Source: Casuarina equisetifolia (taxonomy: Eukaryota > Streptophyta > Magnoliopsida > Fagales > Casuarinaceae). From it: DNA of 64,000 nucleotides. A model generated the notes under the pieces. The model made no database searches and was not told the DNA's origin. It worked only from the letters and a program-made list of their open reading frames with translations. Below are positions 49,812-62,646 of this stretch, piece by piece (within the stretch, counting starts at the first letter, position 1; each line of letters starts with the position of its first letter). The stretch spans positions 18,523,931-18,587,930 of the forward strand of contig CM052357.1 of the NCBI GenBank assembly GCA_028551475.1, in the 5' to 3' direction. A program made the translations under genes and the position numbers.

Positions 49812-52504
49812 ATTGATATCAAAGTCAAGTTTCATAACTCAAGAGCATCACATGGAATATATAGAAATGGATTGGTACTGAACAAGATATAGACAACTCC
49901 TATTAATATTTCTTATTAGAAGATCTAGTCTCTAAGTGGGAAGAAAAACAAAAGTGATTTTGTGCATGGGTTTTCTTTTTTGAGTTCCAAAACCTATATT
50001 CATCAAATAGCTAATGGAGAAATAATTATTCAATGTGAGTTATCAAGAGAAAAGCTATCAATAAAGGTTTGTTCTAAAAAAACCTTTTGTCAAACACTTA
50101 GTATGTAATATATGGTGAGAGAAGCCAAAATTAACAATTGAGGTACGAATTTTCTTCTTTAGACTTTTTTTGTGTGATTTTTAACTTCTTAGTGGTCAAA
50201 AACTTTTAGATTTCATCAACAAACTGACTGAATAGTTATGAGTTGCATCGAATCCATGTGGCCAAAAAGTAGATTTGAAATTCTTCATTTATTCAATTGT
50301 TTTGTGGAGAAAGATGATACCTTAGCAATTCTTAGGATGCTTAGTTTGTCAAAAACCACTATGAAACAAAAAAAATCAATGAAACAACTATCGAAATTGT
50401 ACAACCCAAATTGGGACTTGTATGTGACATGGGTTAAGCACATTGGGTCAAGTGGACTCAATCATGAATCAAATAAACAAGTTAGGTGTGGATGGTGCTA
50501 GAGTAGTTAGTGCCAAGTTGGTACAATAGTTTGGAAAAAACTTAATTTCAAACTTAGTTTATCTCATAAATGGATAATCATGTTATTTTTAAAGGAAATG
50601 AAGCCAAATTAGGAATCACAGTTGCTTGATTTACAATTTTGGAATTTCTAGTGAAAAATAATCACTAAAAGTCACTAAACAATCATTAAAAGTGATGGAA
50701 TTGGCATTGGTAATGTTAGTGTAGGCAAAACCCAAAATTAGGTCATACTACTTAGTTTGGGACCCAAATGGTGAAACAAATAGGGACATAGATCCTAGTA
50801 TCAAATGGGTGAATCGGATGCAAATTTAGGCATAAGCAATCTGAGTTTGAATTAAGCACATTGTTACATAAGCAAAGCAAATCAAGTTAAGTGAGTTGAA
50901 TTTAAGTATGGATCAATCAATCAAGTCAAGTCCAAGATAATGGATTGTATTGGATGACTTGGATTATAAGCCATGTTAAGGCTAGATGAAATGAACTTAG
51001 AATTTAGGCCAAGTTGAGCCCATAAAAGAAGGCTCAAGCCTACTAGAGATGAGGTTTGGAAATGGGTTATGAATTGGGATGGTATAGGCCCAAGTCTATT
51101 AAGTTAAGTCAAAGAACCAAATTGAGCTATCGAATTAAGTCGAGTTGGACCTAAATTCATGATCCCATAAGGTTGTGAATGAACGGTTGACAAGTTTTTG
51201 GTGGATCTGTCAATTAACAATGTGTAGGAGCAAAAAAGCAATTCTAGGATGATTTATGATTGATTATGGTAGTAATCATGAAAGAAATGTGGTCATTGGC
51301 AATGGTGTGTGGCTGAAAATTCTAAGTCAAGTTGTAGATGTCATGGATGGCAGTAGAAATTTGGCAACTAATGATAGATTGGAGAAACCAAGGTATTAGA
51401 ATGATGCATTGGCCAAGTAGGAAACAAATGACAAAATTGAAGTTAAAAGAGAATATGATGTATGGATAGAGAAAAGTACGTATGAATTTTTGTTATTTTT
51501 CAAGCAATAATAGTTTAAGGTATATAAATTCATAAGCATACATGGACTTGTTAAATGCTTGAGCAATAACATTGGTATTGACTTTAGGGTGAATTTTTTT
51601 AAGTATATTATTCACTTTTTAAGTATATTAACAAGATTAGTTTTTAAACCCTGCAAGAATTTTTTAGAGAAGTTATAGATGGAGCTTGTAATAGAATTTT
51701 CTATAAAAGGCCTAAGAATGACACAGTATATCCTTGGGAGGAGATACTATAGATGAAGTGTAATGGGTTTCCTTCAACTAAATTGAGTTGAAAAATAAGA
51801 TCAAGAGAGAGTTTATCTTTAAAGGCTAAATGCCTATCATGAATGTTCTTAGTTAACATTTTATGCTAATGGAAGATGAACATGATTAAAGATCATTGAG
51901 GTTGTACCATAGTAGATAACTTAAGGATAGACTTATTAAGGTCAAATATTGCATATGGAACAAACATGATTAATAAATATAAATGTCTATGGTAAGACTC
52001 CTTTGCAGTGAGATATGGAATTTGACTTGAAAAATCTTCACAATTGGCTAGATGACTCATTAGATGAGCTAGACTTAGTGATAAAGGTACCACCCATGGA
52101 AGCTAGGGGATAGCTATGATTATAGGAGCCATAAAGTTTATGAGATTTTGAAAATTCACAAAAAAAAAAAAGCTTGTTTTCTTTAAACCATTCAAAGGTG
52201 ATACATGTTTAACTGAGATCCATTTTATTAGATTAGGGATAAGGGAAAAGCTTAAAAGGCTAAGGAAGATACATATTTCCTAGTGCAACTAATTTGTTAT
52301 TTAATTGGGTATCCCTTCATTGGTGGGAGGAAGAGCTCATGAAGCTCGAAAATAAATGTCTTCAAATGAAGTTGATATACTAATAAGGATGATGGATTGA
52401 TGTTGAGAAGATGCTTAACTATTGGAAGGCTCAAATATCACACATGTAGCAAATCAACCTATTGTACGAGGTTGTTATACTAATTTTACTCTGAAAGGAG
52501 AACT

Positions 52505-53003
52505 TGTTAGGATTCGAGTAAAAATTAGTAAGCCTAAATATATTCCATGTATATTATAAGAATATTCTAGGAGTTATTATCATATATATTGATTAAGATT
52601 TCTAGTGGTATTCACTTAAGACTCCTAACAATATCTAGTTAAGACTTTATTTGGTTCTAGTATAAAAAGGGAAGACCACAAAAAAACTCTAAGGGCCAAA
52701 AAGAGAAAGGGTTATGCCTCATAAGGGTGGTAGCCTGTGCCTTATGAAAGTGGCAACCAAAGAGTGCTGCTTTGTGTAGTAGACATTGCCTAAAAGTGCT
52801 AAGACCAATTATGTAAGAGCTATGTGTGAATATTGTAATTAGCACCTTCGTATTCTTTTGAAGAAATCTAATAAAAGAAGAAGAGACTAGTAGTTGCACT
52901 GGTGATAAAGGACGTAAGATATTGTGTTAGCCTGAACCTTTTAAATCTTGTGTCTTTGTATGTTTATAGTTTGATCTGTATATCTATATGTTCATTTGAT
53001 GAG
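52505..53003 (+). repeat. 3' LTR of the 49.3-kb element
   Basis: Begins TGTTAGGATT after a purine-rich run. It shares with the 5' LTR the same word order, ending in TTTGATCTGTATATCTATATGTTCAT. Its last bases are less clear than those of the 5' LTR. Confidence 0.8.
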
Positions 53004-55060
53004 TGGTTTATGCAAGAAGTTCATATTCATTCATCTATAAAGGAAAGCAATAAGCAAAGGTTGCCTTCACTAACCTTTAAGAGACATTAGATAGCCTATA
53101 AGGTCATTGAGAGTTTAAGGCTACGAGTGTTGTTTTTATCTTGGACAAAATTGATTATTTGCAACCTTGACAAGAAGTGAGAAGTAGATCTAAGTAGTAC
53201 ACAAGCTTAACAAAAGCCTTAAGTGCAATCTACAATGCTTAATGGTCTTTCATTCTATATAGAAGTTAAGTTTAATAATTCCCTTAGCAATAAAGTGGAA
53301 GTATGAGAATCTTTCCCAAAGATGAACAAATGCATAAAACTTACCACCATTTCTGATTATACATCTTTTAAAACACTTAATCTGACCAACTTTTTTAACA
53401 AGTCTTCTCCTAAAGAAATTCTTTACATCATCTATATGAATTGGAATATATTACATATGAAGGTCTGATTTCTCACATACCCAATGACCCCATTGTCATA
53501 AACTCTTTATTGCATATTCAAGATTGACTTTAAGGAAGCCCTTGTTAAACAACTTTTTGGCCATTTTAAGCAAAGTACAATTAAGGAACTTAACCAATCC
53601 TCCTCTTTCCACATTTTAATTTTTAATTATTTTTAAATTTTAAACACACATCTATACATGTATTTAGTGTCAAATTTGGGATAAAAAATCTTAATAACAT
53701 TTGTTTCCAATTAAGTTAGGTACTTGTTAACCTAATTGTTTGGTTTCATTTATGTTTTTTTTAACATAAACAAGCAAATTTTTCATGTCTTTTTCTTTGC
53801 AATATTTTAGGTGTTTAGGCCTCCTCCTACCAAGCTGTGGATTGTCTCGTTTTTGGTTAAGGATCTTGTGAAGATAGCTACTAGTACAAAATAACGACCT
53901 TAAATATATACTCTTGTTTTTATATGCAATCGTAACCTCATATTTTTGAAATTGTATTCAAACTATATTTCTCTTTTATTATTTCCTCAGTTTTTGCAAT
54001 GAAACTCCCTAAAGTGGGACCAAAAAATAAAAAAAAATTACATGAAAATTGATAAATTATGTCTAGTTTCAGAATTTTACATATAATTGAAATAAAATAT
54101 TATACTCTTGATTATTATATTGTTATTATGATTGCCTAATCAAAACCTTTTCTTGATAAATCAACCTTAAAGAATTGTGGATGAAGAGGAAACAAGTGCA
54201 TGCATGCAAATAAATACATGCACTTATGTATATTAGAACATTAGCCAAGTAATTAATTTGACATAATTTTTTTGTGAAAGGTCAAATATTGTATATCACT
54301 AAAGAAAATACAAATTGTGTAATCATAATATCTTCATTTAGATTAAAAATTAGATTCAAAAAATTTTTTAAACTTGTAAAAATTTATTACAATTTATAAG
54401 TTTCACTCTCTTGATAAATGAAATCTTGTTTTTTACGCCCTTGATTTTAATAATAATAGTTAAACTATCTAGACTTTTATTATTGAATATTCTTTTATTC
54501 AATTCTCTCCAAATGTCATTACCTTATACATAATTTAATCACTGCAAAATTTTCAAGTAATAATTGTAGTTGTTGTGAGTTGAAATAAAATTATTATTCT
54601 ATACAATTTTGATTAAGTGTTTTTATGTTATAGAATTCACATGTGAAGAAGAATGTCCAAGTATTAATACTATTATTCACTTTTATATAATTAATAAGAT
54701 ATCAATCTATGAGTGTGATTACCTTTTTTGGATACAACAATTTGGATCTACTTCATATCAAGGACGAAAGATGCAAAATAACTTTTGTTAAAAATTAGTA
54801 TTGTCTTATATTAAAAGGGTGAAAAGTTATTGACTTTATAGGTGATGAAATTTCCTTACTTAATACCTTAAATTTTTTAGATAGATTCTCATATTCTATC
54901 TATATGTAATTTTTGTATCAATACATATGAGAAGAGTATTAAAGATGACATTATCTTATATTGGTAACTTGAAAATTTATAAATTTTTAATTATATAAGT
55001 GATAAACTTTCTTTATTTAATATGTTAAAGTTTTGAAATAAATCGTACACTTTAGGAACT
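53004..55060. other. Very AT-rich intergenic, nothing recognised
   Basis: No supported gene. Long A/T stretches and short frames only. The region ends abruptly at a more GC-rich block. Confidence 0.5.
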
Positions 55061-55062
55061 TT

Positions 55063-55540
55063 CACCCGGGTTTCCTTGCCTTCTAAAATGATCAAGTAGT
55101 GAAGGTTCTTCCAGCTCAAGAAGGATCTGCTGTCGTGGGTGACATCGCGAGGACCCACGGCAAAAGGATCATGTTTTGTGTTTTCTGCTCAGCCTCTAAT
55201 GGATTCTAGAGACTACCAAAACTAAACAGTGCTTAAGCAATCAAATCGATTTTCAGGTTGCAACAAGGACTGGGGAACGCAGTACACGCATCTTATCGGT
55301 CAGTGTGTCGTCTGATTGAAATTATGAAAGAAGAAGACAATTTCCCGGGGAGGACCACCGTGTAGTGTCCAGAGAGCAGAGATTCTCAGCGACAATAGCT
55401 TTCCGTGGACGAACTCCACCTCATGCGGAATTGAAACTATCTGAAAAACGAGTGACAGCCTTTTACCTCTCTTTTTCATCCTCGTGGGCTGCGTGCTTCG
55501 TCCACCAGAAACCAAGAAACCAGAACTAAGACCATCTCCC
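55063..55540. other. GC-richer block of unknown identity
   Basis: This block is visibly richer in G and C than DNA on either side and contains a possible hairpin: CGTGGGT at 55,134-55,140 and ACCCACG at 55,153-55,159 around a 12-base loop. TCCCGGGG occurs at both 55,342 and 55,532. Minus-strand frames of 70-80 codons match nothing I know. It may be upstream sequence of the pararetrovirus fossil, a different element, or a gene fragment. Confidence 0.4.
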
Positions 55541-55544
55541 GGGG

Positions 55545-58460
55545 GGGGTGGTATAGGGGAGGAAGATGAAGAAGAAGAAATTCAAATTTTTCAAAAAGAA
55601 GCAAGTCAAGCGAAAAAAGCATGGCACTAAGTGTTTGTTTGCAATAAAGAAGGCTACTTTACTGAAAAATACCCCACCATTTAGAAGGGAACTCAACTGA
55701 TTCAACCCTTGAACTAGGTTATGCCCTAGGAAGGTGATGTAGACCTTGAACCCATTTTCTCTAAGGAAGATGCACAAAACCCAAACACTAACCTAAGGTA
55801 GTAGAGGAGTACCTAGAATTAGACATCGATTAGAAGGATTTCAATTTTAACAGTGGTGAATTTTATCATGACGTGGCACTTAATTGCCATATGTTGCTAA
55901 GTATCATACATAACATAGAACTCGACCAGCTTGCCCTCAAGATTACGAATTAACCATCTTAGTGAGTCCAAGTATGGATTATTACAAAAAGTATGAGAAA
56001 CCAATCGAAGTCATAACTTTCTTTGATACAAGATCAACAGCCAATTCCGAGAGGCCAAAAGTGTTGACACAAAATGTTAGAAATCTTGTTCCAGAATTCT
56101 TTGAGCTACTAATAGTGACTTATTTGAAGTTAAACTTAAAAGTAAATAATGACACTTAATTAAACTATTAGTTTAACCTTCATGGCATCTTTCCACAGAA
56201 CTAATCTATCAGAAAGAGTTTTGTGGTAGATTTTAATATTTAACGCCTGAAGAATGTTAGATGGACTACAAAAGGAATGAAGCTTGGTAATCATTTACTT
56301 CCATGGAAAGAAGTCCTAAATTTGTTCTACATATCTAAAGGCCTACAAAGTCTAAGGAAAAGGATTATGAAGACAAATTGTATAGAAGGATGGATAAACT
56401 TCAAGTAGAAGCACTCGAATCCCTTATGGAAAAATGAAGTGCTTTTCATTACTCTTCCATTTGAGAAAAATGAAGACACCAACCAATCTAGAGTACGACA
56501 CAAAGGTATGAATCCAAAGCATCTTGCTTTGTCATAAATAGAACAAATACAACTCTTGCTTGATGGATTGATTAAGCCTGTTAATTTTGAATGGACCTAT
56601 TAAGCTATCTATTTCAACAAACAAGCAAATCATGCAATAAGGAAGTTAAGACTTTTTGTAAATTATTTTCCTATAGATAACAAGTTTCCTTTACCAAATT
56701 GATCTTCATTGTTTGCTCATCTATCTAAAGTCAAATATCTTTTTGAAGTTTAATATGAAAGCAAGCTTTTAGCAACTTAGATTAAAGCCTAAGGAAAGGG
56801 CCAATACAACATTCTATGTCCCGAACTCTCACTGCTAGTGGACAATCATGCCATTTGGGCTTAAGGTGGCCTATTCATTATTCCAAAAGACAATAAAGAT
56901 TCTACATTCTATCTCGTAGCACACCTTGGTCTACATAGATAATATTTTGCTATTCTTAAAAGATGAAAATATCACATTGAACTCTTAAAACAATTCCATG
57001 ACCAAATTTAAAGATATGAGATCATGTTATTAGAAAGAAAGATGGCAACAAGAATCATAGATATTGACTTCCTTAGAATGTCAATTACCAAAAGGAGCTA
57101 CAAGTTGTAACTACATGTGACTAAACAATTGTTGGAATTTTCATACAAAAATCTAACAACAAAGTAAATACAATAGTTTCTTGGAATTGTCAATTATATG
57201 GTAAACTTTATCTAAAGGATAGAAAAATACATTGCACTTTTAGCCTAACTTTAAAAAAAAAAAAGAATAAAACACACCAAGTGCATAAGATATTGGAAAA
57301 GATGGTCCAACAACTACCTTCATTACAGATTCCAAACAATGGAAAGAAAATCCTCCAGGTGGATGCAAGTGATCTTCATTGAGGAGTACTATTTATTAAA
57401 GAAATAGATAGGATAAAAAAAATAAAGAATATGTGGATACGAGAGCAGAGTATTTTAAAAGGTCTAAGTGACATTATCACTCTACCTTTTAGGAAATCCT
57501 AGTGATCAAGGAAAGAATTAAAAAATTCCAACTTTGTCTTATAAGCCATCAATTCCTAATAGAAATGGATTGTTTTGTATTTAAAAAAAAATGCTCAAAT
57601 CCCACAATTATTGAGGTAGGCTAGCTAGTTTAACTAATATGAATTTGAGTTAAAATACATCAAAGGAAAACATAATATCCTAAGTGATTTTCTTCTCTCA
57701 GCTTGCAAAGGCCCCCTTTATCCTTTCCATCCTTAAATGGCCTCCTCCTCCACCGTACTCCCATTAACTACAACACCAAATGCTCTCAATAGTCCAAATA
57801 GTTTGTTTTCTAGTCTACTAGGTAATCTACCTCTAGTGTTAAAGATAAGTATTATTAATATTAGGTTAATTATTCATTGGATTCATAATTATCAGACTTT
57901 TCCTTCAAAATAATATATCATACTTTTCTATCCAATGGATAGAATGACATCCAGTTTACCCATTCCTATACACCTTTTATTTGTCGAGTCTCCTATAGCC
58001 TAACTTTTCCAAAGAAGTTTATTGTCTCTTATAACATCTTGCTCATGTCTAAAAGTTTAAAATGATCTTCAATAAACTATGGTTGCTTCATTTTTTGAGA
58101 AATTTTCCCAAAAGAAACTAGAGTCCTTATTTCATTAAATGGCTTCTCTTGTTAGATTTTGAGGTAGAATGGATTCATGAACTACCACACAATTTAAACT
58201 ACTCTTATATTTTCATGGTATGTCATTTTATAGGCCATTTAGATATCAATACCAATGAGACTACCATTAATATATATCTTTCCCTCCAAGATTCTAATTT
58301 GCAAATATAATTAAACCCCACTTAATAATATTCATTTTTCAAATGTCAGAAGATATTTGGATAAAAAAATGTCATGTGAATAATTTTAATCCATCCATGA
58401 TCTCAAAAGAACTCTTCAACTTATTCTACATCTATGAAAATGGTAATGTTGATAAAAGGG
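55545..58460 (+). mobile_element. Endogenous pararetrovirus (Caulimoviridae) fossil
   Basis: Plus-strand parts in the order expected of a caulimovirid: a basic, lysine-rich segment with a zinc-knuckle-like motif typical of the coat protein end (about 55,560-55,690), an aspartic-protease-like part (about 55,930-56,140), reverse transcriptase (about 56,430-57,100), RNase H (about 57,250-57,720), and a downstream part (to about 58,450) like that following RNase H in florendoviruses. There are no LTRs and no integrase, which argues against gypsy. It is broken, with many breaks, incomplete at the 5' side, and old. Confidence 0.75.
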
Positions 58461-59010
58461 GGAGATTATTTGTAGAATAATATTGTTTTAAGAAAGGCAC
58501 AAGCATCACATTTTATCAAAAATAAAGATTTCTAGAGGGAAGATTTTGAAGATTTGAATGAATTGTATCTACAGAATACATAAACTTATAAATGCATTTA
58601 GAAGTGGTTAATGGGGAAAGACAATCAAGAACTGTGGTTATTATGAATTGTCTCAACCATTAAAAAGGGATATGGATACCTAAAGTAGATGAAGGACATT
58701 AAGCATGATCATTAACAAAGAAGATAACAACTTGAATAACATGATGAAAGGATGATTTCAAATGTGTTGAATAAATTCGAACTCTTAGTTTTGATGGTGT
58801 TTTGTGCGCATTTGAATAGGGTTTCCTAAAGAATCACTACTCTATAGTCATGTAAAAGTAAGTTATATGTTCAGAAGTTAAAATAGAAAGTAAATTGTGT
58901 GATCAAAAGTTAAAATAGAAAATAAGTTGTATGATAAAAGTTAACTTATAAAACCTCTATATATATAGATATTTTTGTTGTTCAATAAAATCAAGTCTTG
59001 AAAACCTAAT
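58461..59010 (+). promoter_or_regulatory. Likely viral promoter/leader relic after the pararetrovirus fossil
   Basis: A purine tract AAAAGGGGGAGA stands at 58,456. Imperfect repeats of GTTAAAATAGAAA (58,877-58,945) precede ACTTATAAAACCTCTATATATA (58,943-58,966), and a TTCAATAAAATCAAG polyadenylation-like word follows (58,980). The arrangement fits the pregenomic-RNA promoter and terminus of a caulimovirid, or less likely an LTR. It is a relic. Confidence 0.35.
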
Positions 59011-59282
59011 ATCATTTTTTGCTCATTGTCTATTGGAGCCTTCCTCTCTTCCCTAATAAATTCTTTCCACATGCACTATCTAGACCCCTTCTCTTCACTT
59101 AAATATCCACCATCTTAGATTTCCATTACCATTAGATAATTGAGAAAGAACTTCTCCTCATATCCATCACCCTTAGAGAATTAAGGAAGAACTTCTATAG
59201 CCCTTTTTAGTAATGATATTATAGCAAAGTTATTGGATATCCTAGTTTAGTGCATCCCACGTTAAAGTGGTTTGAAGTTCTA

Positions 59283-59320
59283 CACCTCAGGAAAAAAAGA
59301 AAAGAAAAGAAAAAAAAAAA
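59283..59320. repeat. A/G-rich simple repeat
   Basis: AAAAGAAAAGAAAAG-type run upstream of the membrane protein gene. Confidence 0.8.
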
Positions 59321-59534
59321 GCTGTTCTAGAAATCCTGAAATGCCCAACATAGGCCCAAGAAAGCATGGACTAGTTGTGGAACCCTGATTTTACCCAAAA
59401 GGGGCCCAATTTAGACATGAGAAAAAGGTGCTCCACACCTCCCAAAATTACGTTTCTGCCCATCATCGGCACACACCGCCAACCTTCTTTCTGCTCTTCT
59501 CCATAAATATGGCATTCCGCCACTATTCCTGCCC

Positions 59535-59540
<6 letters not shown>

Positions 59541-59569
<29 letters not shown>
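59541..59569. repeat. (CT)n in the 5' leader of the membrane protein gene
   Basis: About fourteen CT units, 120 bp before the start codon. CT repeats are common in plant 5' leaders and near transcription starts. Confidence 0.9.
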
Positions 59570-59572
<3 letters not shown>

Positions 59573-59690
59573 TGGACGAACTTTTTACAGGGATTTCCTT
59601 GCCTGCCCCCCCTTTTCTCTCCTCCTCTCTCTCAATCCTTGCCCATTCTATTGGTCCATTCCTGGATCTATAACCCGATTGGTTGAACCC

Positions 59691-60656
59691 ATGGATCTAG
59701 CGCCAGAGGAGCTCCAATTTCTGACGATTCCAGGCCTTCTGAGAGAAGCAACCTCCTTTCCCAAGCAGTCCCCGAGGACCTTCTACCTTATCACCCTGAC
59801 CCTTATCTTCCCTCTCTCCTTTGCCATTCTAGCCCACTCCCTCTTCACCCACCCACTCATAGCACAGCTCCAGACCTTCCCACAAGCGGATCCGGCTCGG
59901 ACCCGTCACGAATGGACCCTCCTCATCGTCATCCAGTTCTGCTATCTCATTTTCCTCTTCACCTTCTCCCTCCTCTCCACCGCAGCCACCGTCTTCACTG
60001 TCGCCTCCATCTACACCTGCAAGCCCGTCTCTTTCTCCTCCACCATGTCCGCCATTCCTAAGGTCTTCAAGCGCTTGTTCGTAACCTTTTTGTGGGTAGC
60101 TCTTTTGATGATGGTCTACAACTTCGTCGTCGTTGCTCTCTCGGTCTTGTTGATCGTAATCATCAATCCCCAGAACGCCTTTTCGCAGTTCCTGTTGGTG
60201 GGGTCCATCATCTTGGTCTTTCTTGGTGTCTATGTCTATATCACCGCGCTGTGGCACTTGGCCAGCGTGGTTTCGGTGTTGGAACCGGTATACGGGCTGG
60301 CCGCCATGAGGAAGAGCTACGAGTTGCTCAAGGGTAAGACCCGTTTAGCAGGAGCGCTTGTATTCATGTATTTCGTGATTTGTTTGATCATTGAGGCTGT
60401 ATTTGGGTTGGTGGTGGTTCGTGGAGGGGGCAAGTACGGGGTTTTCGCGAGGATTGCTGTCGGTGGGTTCTTGGTGGGGGTGTTGGTGATCGTTGATTTG
60501 GTGGGATTGCTGGTGCAGAGCGTGTTCTACTATGTTTGCAAAAGCCATCATCATCAGGGGATTGATAAAACCGCTTTGCACGATCATCTGGGTGGATATC
60601 TTGGGGAGTACGTGCCTTTGAAGAGCAGCATTCAGATGGAGAATTTGGAAATGTGA
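59691..60656 (+). CDS. Six-helix membrane protein of an uncharacterised plant family
   Basis: Intronless, 321 aa. The ATG at 59,691 (context ACCCATGG) was chosen; an open frame extends a few codons upstream but without an ATG. There are about six hydrophobic segments: 31-52, 76-108, 128-158, 166-195, 219-243 and 255-282. The N-terminus is soluble (MDLAPEELQFL) with the motif IPGLLREA, a family-like block EPVYGLAAMRKSYELLKGK lies at 199-216, and the C-terminus is hydrophilic with a HHH run. From memory it resembles the Arabidopsis AT1G31130/AT4G19950-type proteins, some annotated as polyadenylate-binding protein 1-B-binding protein. Their function is not established, and I infer only an integral membrane location. 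Codon use is GC-rich compared with the surroundings, as is usual for an expressed intronless gene. Confidence 0.88.
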   Translation: MDLAPEELQFLTIPGLLREATSFPKQSPRTFYLITLTLIFPLSFAILAHSLFTHPLIAQLQTFPQADPARTRHEWTLLIVIQFCYLIFLFTFSLLSTAATVFTVASIYTCKPVSFSSTMSAIPKVFKRLFVTFLWVALLMMVYNFVVVALSVLLIVIINPQNAFSQFLLVGSIILVFLGVYVYITALWHLASVVSVLEPVYGLAAMRKSYELLKGKTRLAGALVFMYFVICLIIEAVFGLVVVRGGGKYGVFARIAVGGFLVGVLVIVDLVGLLVQSVFYYVCKSHHHQGIDKTALHDHLGGYLGEYVPLKSSIQMENLEM

Positions 60657-62630
60657 AATGGGAGGGCTGAGGTGACATGTAGCTTGTGAAATAGATCGAA
60701 TTATCTGTAATTTTTATCTTTCTGTTATCGCATAGAACGTGTTTGAAGAAAAAAAAAGAAAGAGGAAGAAAAAGAGAGAATTTTCGAGATGGCCTTGTGT
60801 ACATTTAGATGGTACCTTTATTTAATTTCCTTTTTCAACAAATATTTGAGCAATCCTAGCTTTTACCTACTGAGGATTGCTGGGATTTTCTGAACTTATG
60901 TCCTGCTATGGATCTTGGAAATATGTTCTACTGGATCTTGTACATGAGTTTTGCATCGGTTGCTACAGGCAGACTTAGAACAGGCTGGGTCAACAGCCAG
61001 GAAAACTCAAATCAAAAGCGTATGTTCTGTTCTCTATATTATCTAATATGAGTTTTCTCTGCTATGGAGAGATAAAGATTTGGTTTTTCCATTGCTGTGA
61101 ACGAATCTGCCTTTGCTCAAAACTAAGTGGATGGTTAGCTACGGTTTTCTCCCCCTTTTTTTTTTTTATCCTTTTTGTCTGTTCCTCTGGGTCTAAGCTT
61201 GTTTTGTCTATTTTTGTTATGCTCTCTACTTGGATCTTCTGCGTGTTAAATCCCATTGTGAGCAGAAGCTGGTGTTTTGATAGAATTTGTTCTCATAAGA
61301 TCATACGTTGGGAGCTGGTTCTTTCAAATTTTGTTTATCCCGTTCCTCTTGGAAGGGAAGAATGCACGGTTGTGGCGGAAAAGATGTTGGATTGGTGTTG
61401 TACATGCGTTCAGAGTTCTTGCCGACTGTTGCTCGAAATGCCCTTTTTCATGGTAGTGATATATGCAATCTTTGGTCTTTCATGGGCAACACATCAAGGA
61501 TGATCCTTTCTACTTTCTTACTTTCTTCTTTTTGTTATTCATGTATGCCAATGGAGGTGAACAATCTTTTCATACTATGCCTAGAGATAATTTCGACTGT
61601 AAGTTATTTGAATTCGTTGTGCTTGTGTAACAAATTTGTGATTTTCATTTGGAAGCTCAATGAGACCATTCGGGTCAGACCATTTACTGAGAGAAAATGG
61701 ACTAGCCTGATGTGAATCCAGTGCAAAACATGAATCGCAGTAATCCCTTCTTTAGGTTTCATTTATGTTTTTTATTATTTATACACATTTTCTATCAAAT
61801 TTCACCAACCTTTAGTTTGATCTAGAATTTTCTTTTGAAAATTAGATTTGGGAAGACATTGACAAATCCCTATACACTTGCATCAGTATTTATCCTTGGA
61901 TGAGCTTTCTAAGATACTGAAGGTATCTTACTGTGCTACCACAGTGAATTAAAGTCTGCGATCCCTTGCGTCTGTTTGGCTTTGGTACACCTATATTTAC
62001 TGCCATGAAACCTTCTGTAAAGAGGAAAGGCACTGCAAAACGTGTTGGTGGGAAAGCTGCTATGAGTAAGCTTAAAGTAAGCATTTTGTCGTATTATTTG
62101 TCATGGGAAGATCTTTTTGGACTGCCCCCATTATTTTGCTTCCCCGACTATTCAAGCACGTGTCTGTAGTTTTTGGGAATAGGCGACTATAGGACTTTCA
62201 CCTTTTACCTTAGTTTTCCGCTCTCTATCTGATTACTAAAAAGTTATCATTGGGTCATACAGGGATCTTGATTTGCCCTCAAAAGGTAGGTCTAGGACTA
62301 TTGATTGTCGATGCTCGTGGATTTCACACTGGTTGGAAACTCATTTGAGAGGTCCGAAAAAAGGTCCTAAGTCTAAATCTGTAGTCATTTTCAAATCTCG
62401 CTTGGAAATATTTGTATAAAGAAGCAGGAGACAGCAGAAGGATAAAAGAAAGCTGTGTATTAAGTTTGGTGTTCATGAGTTCTGCCGGATGTTTTCCTTC
62501 CAACAGCAGAGTAAATACTTATATTCCCATCAGATTATTCAGTATCAATATCTATAATCATATTCATTCGAGGGTCCAGAGCTTATTTCTGCTGATGTTC
62601 GAGGCTAATTATAATTAAAAGAAACGCAGT
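60657..62630. other. 3' region and intergenic, nothing recognised
   Basis: The 3' untranslated region of the membrane protein gene probably occupies the first few hundred bases. Frames of 60-150 codons follow (for example 61,048-61,503 plus) without any recognisable family. A lysine-rich frame near 62,000-62,080 (KPSVKRKGTAKRVGGK) is too short to assign. Confidence 0.45.
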
Positions 62631-62646
62631 GCTACAAATTCAAGTA

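Larger units (their letters stand above)
49277..53003 (+). mobile_element. LTR retroelement with both LTRs and largely non-coding interior
   Basis: Two direct repeats of about 500-535 bp (listed separately) bound an interior of about 2.7 kb. The plus orientation is set by a primer-binding-site-like ATTGATATCAAAGTC directly after the first LTR (49,812) and a purine-rich AAAGGAGAAC before the second (52,494). The interior is rich in AAGT-, GGTCAAGT- and GAGTTGAA-type words and has no recognisable pol. A stretch near 51,740-51,960 may be a gag relic. The superfamily is unclear. The element is broken or was non-autonomous. The LTRs differ at roughly one position in six by eye, so it is old. Confidence 0.75.

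Noticed and set aside
59428-59673. 81-codon plus-strand frame before the membrane protein gene
   Set aside because: It is a translation of the CT-repeat leader (serine/leucine run) and does not begin a recognisable protein.
59829-60257. 142-codon minus-strand frame opposite the membrane protein gene
   Set aside because: It is an antisense shadow of the real coding sequence, with low-complexity Glu/Asp/Gly text.
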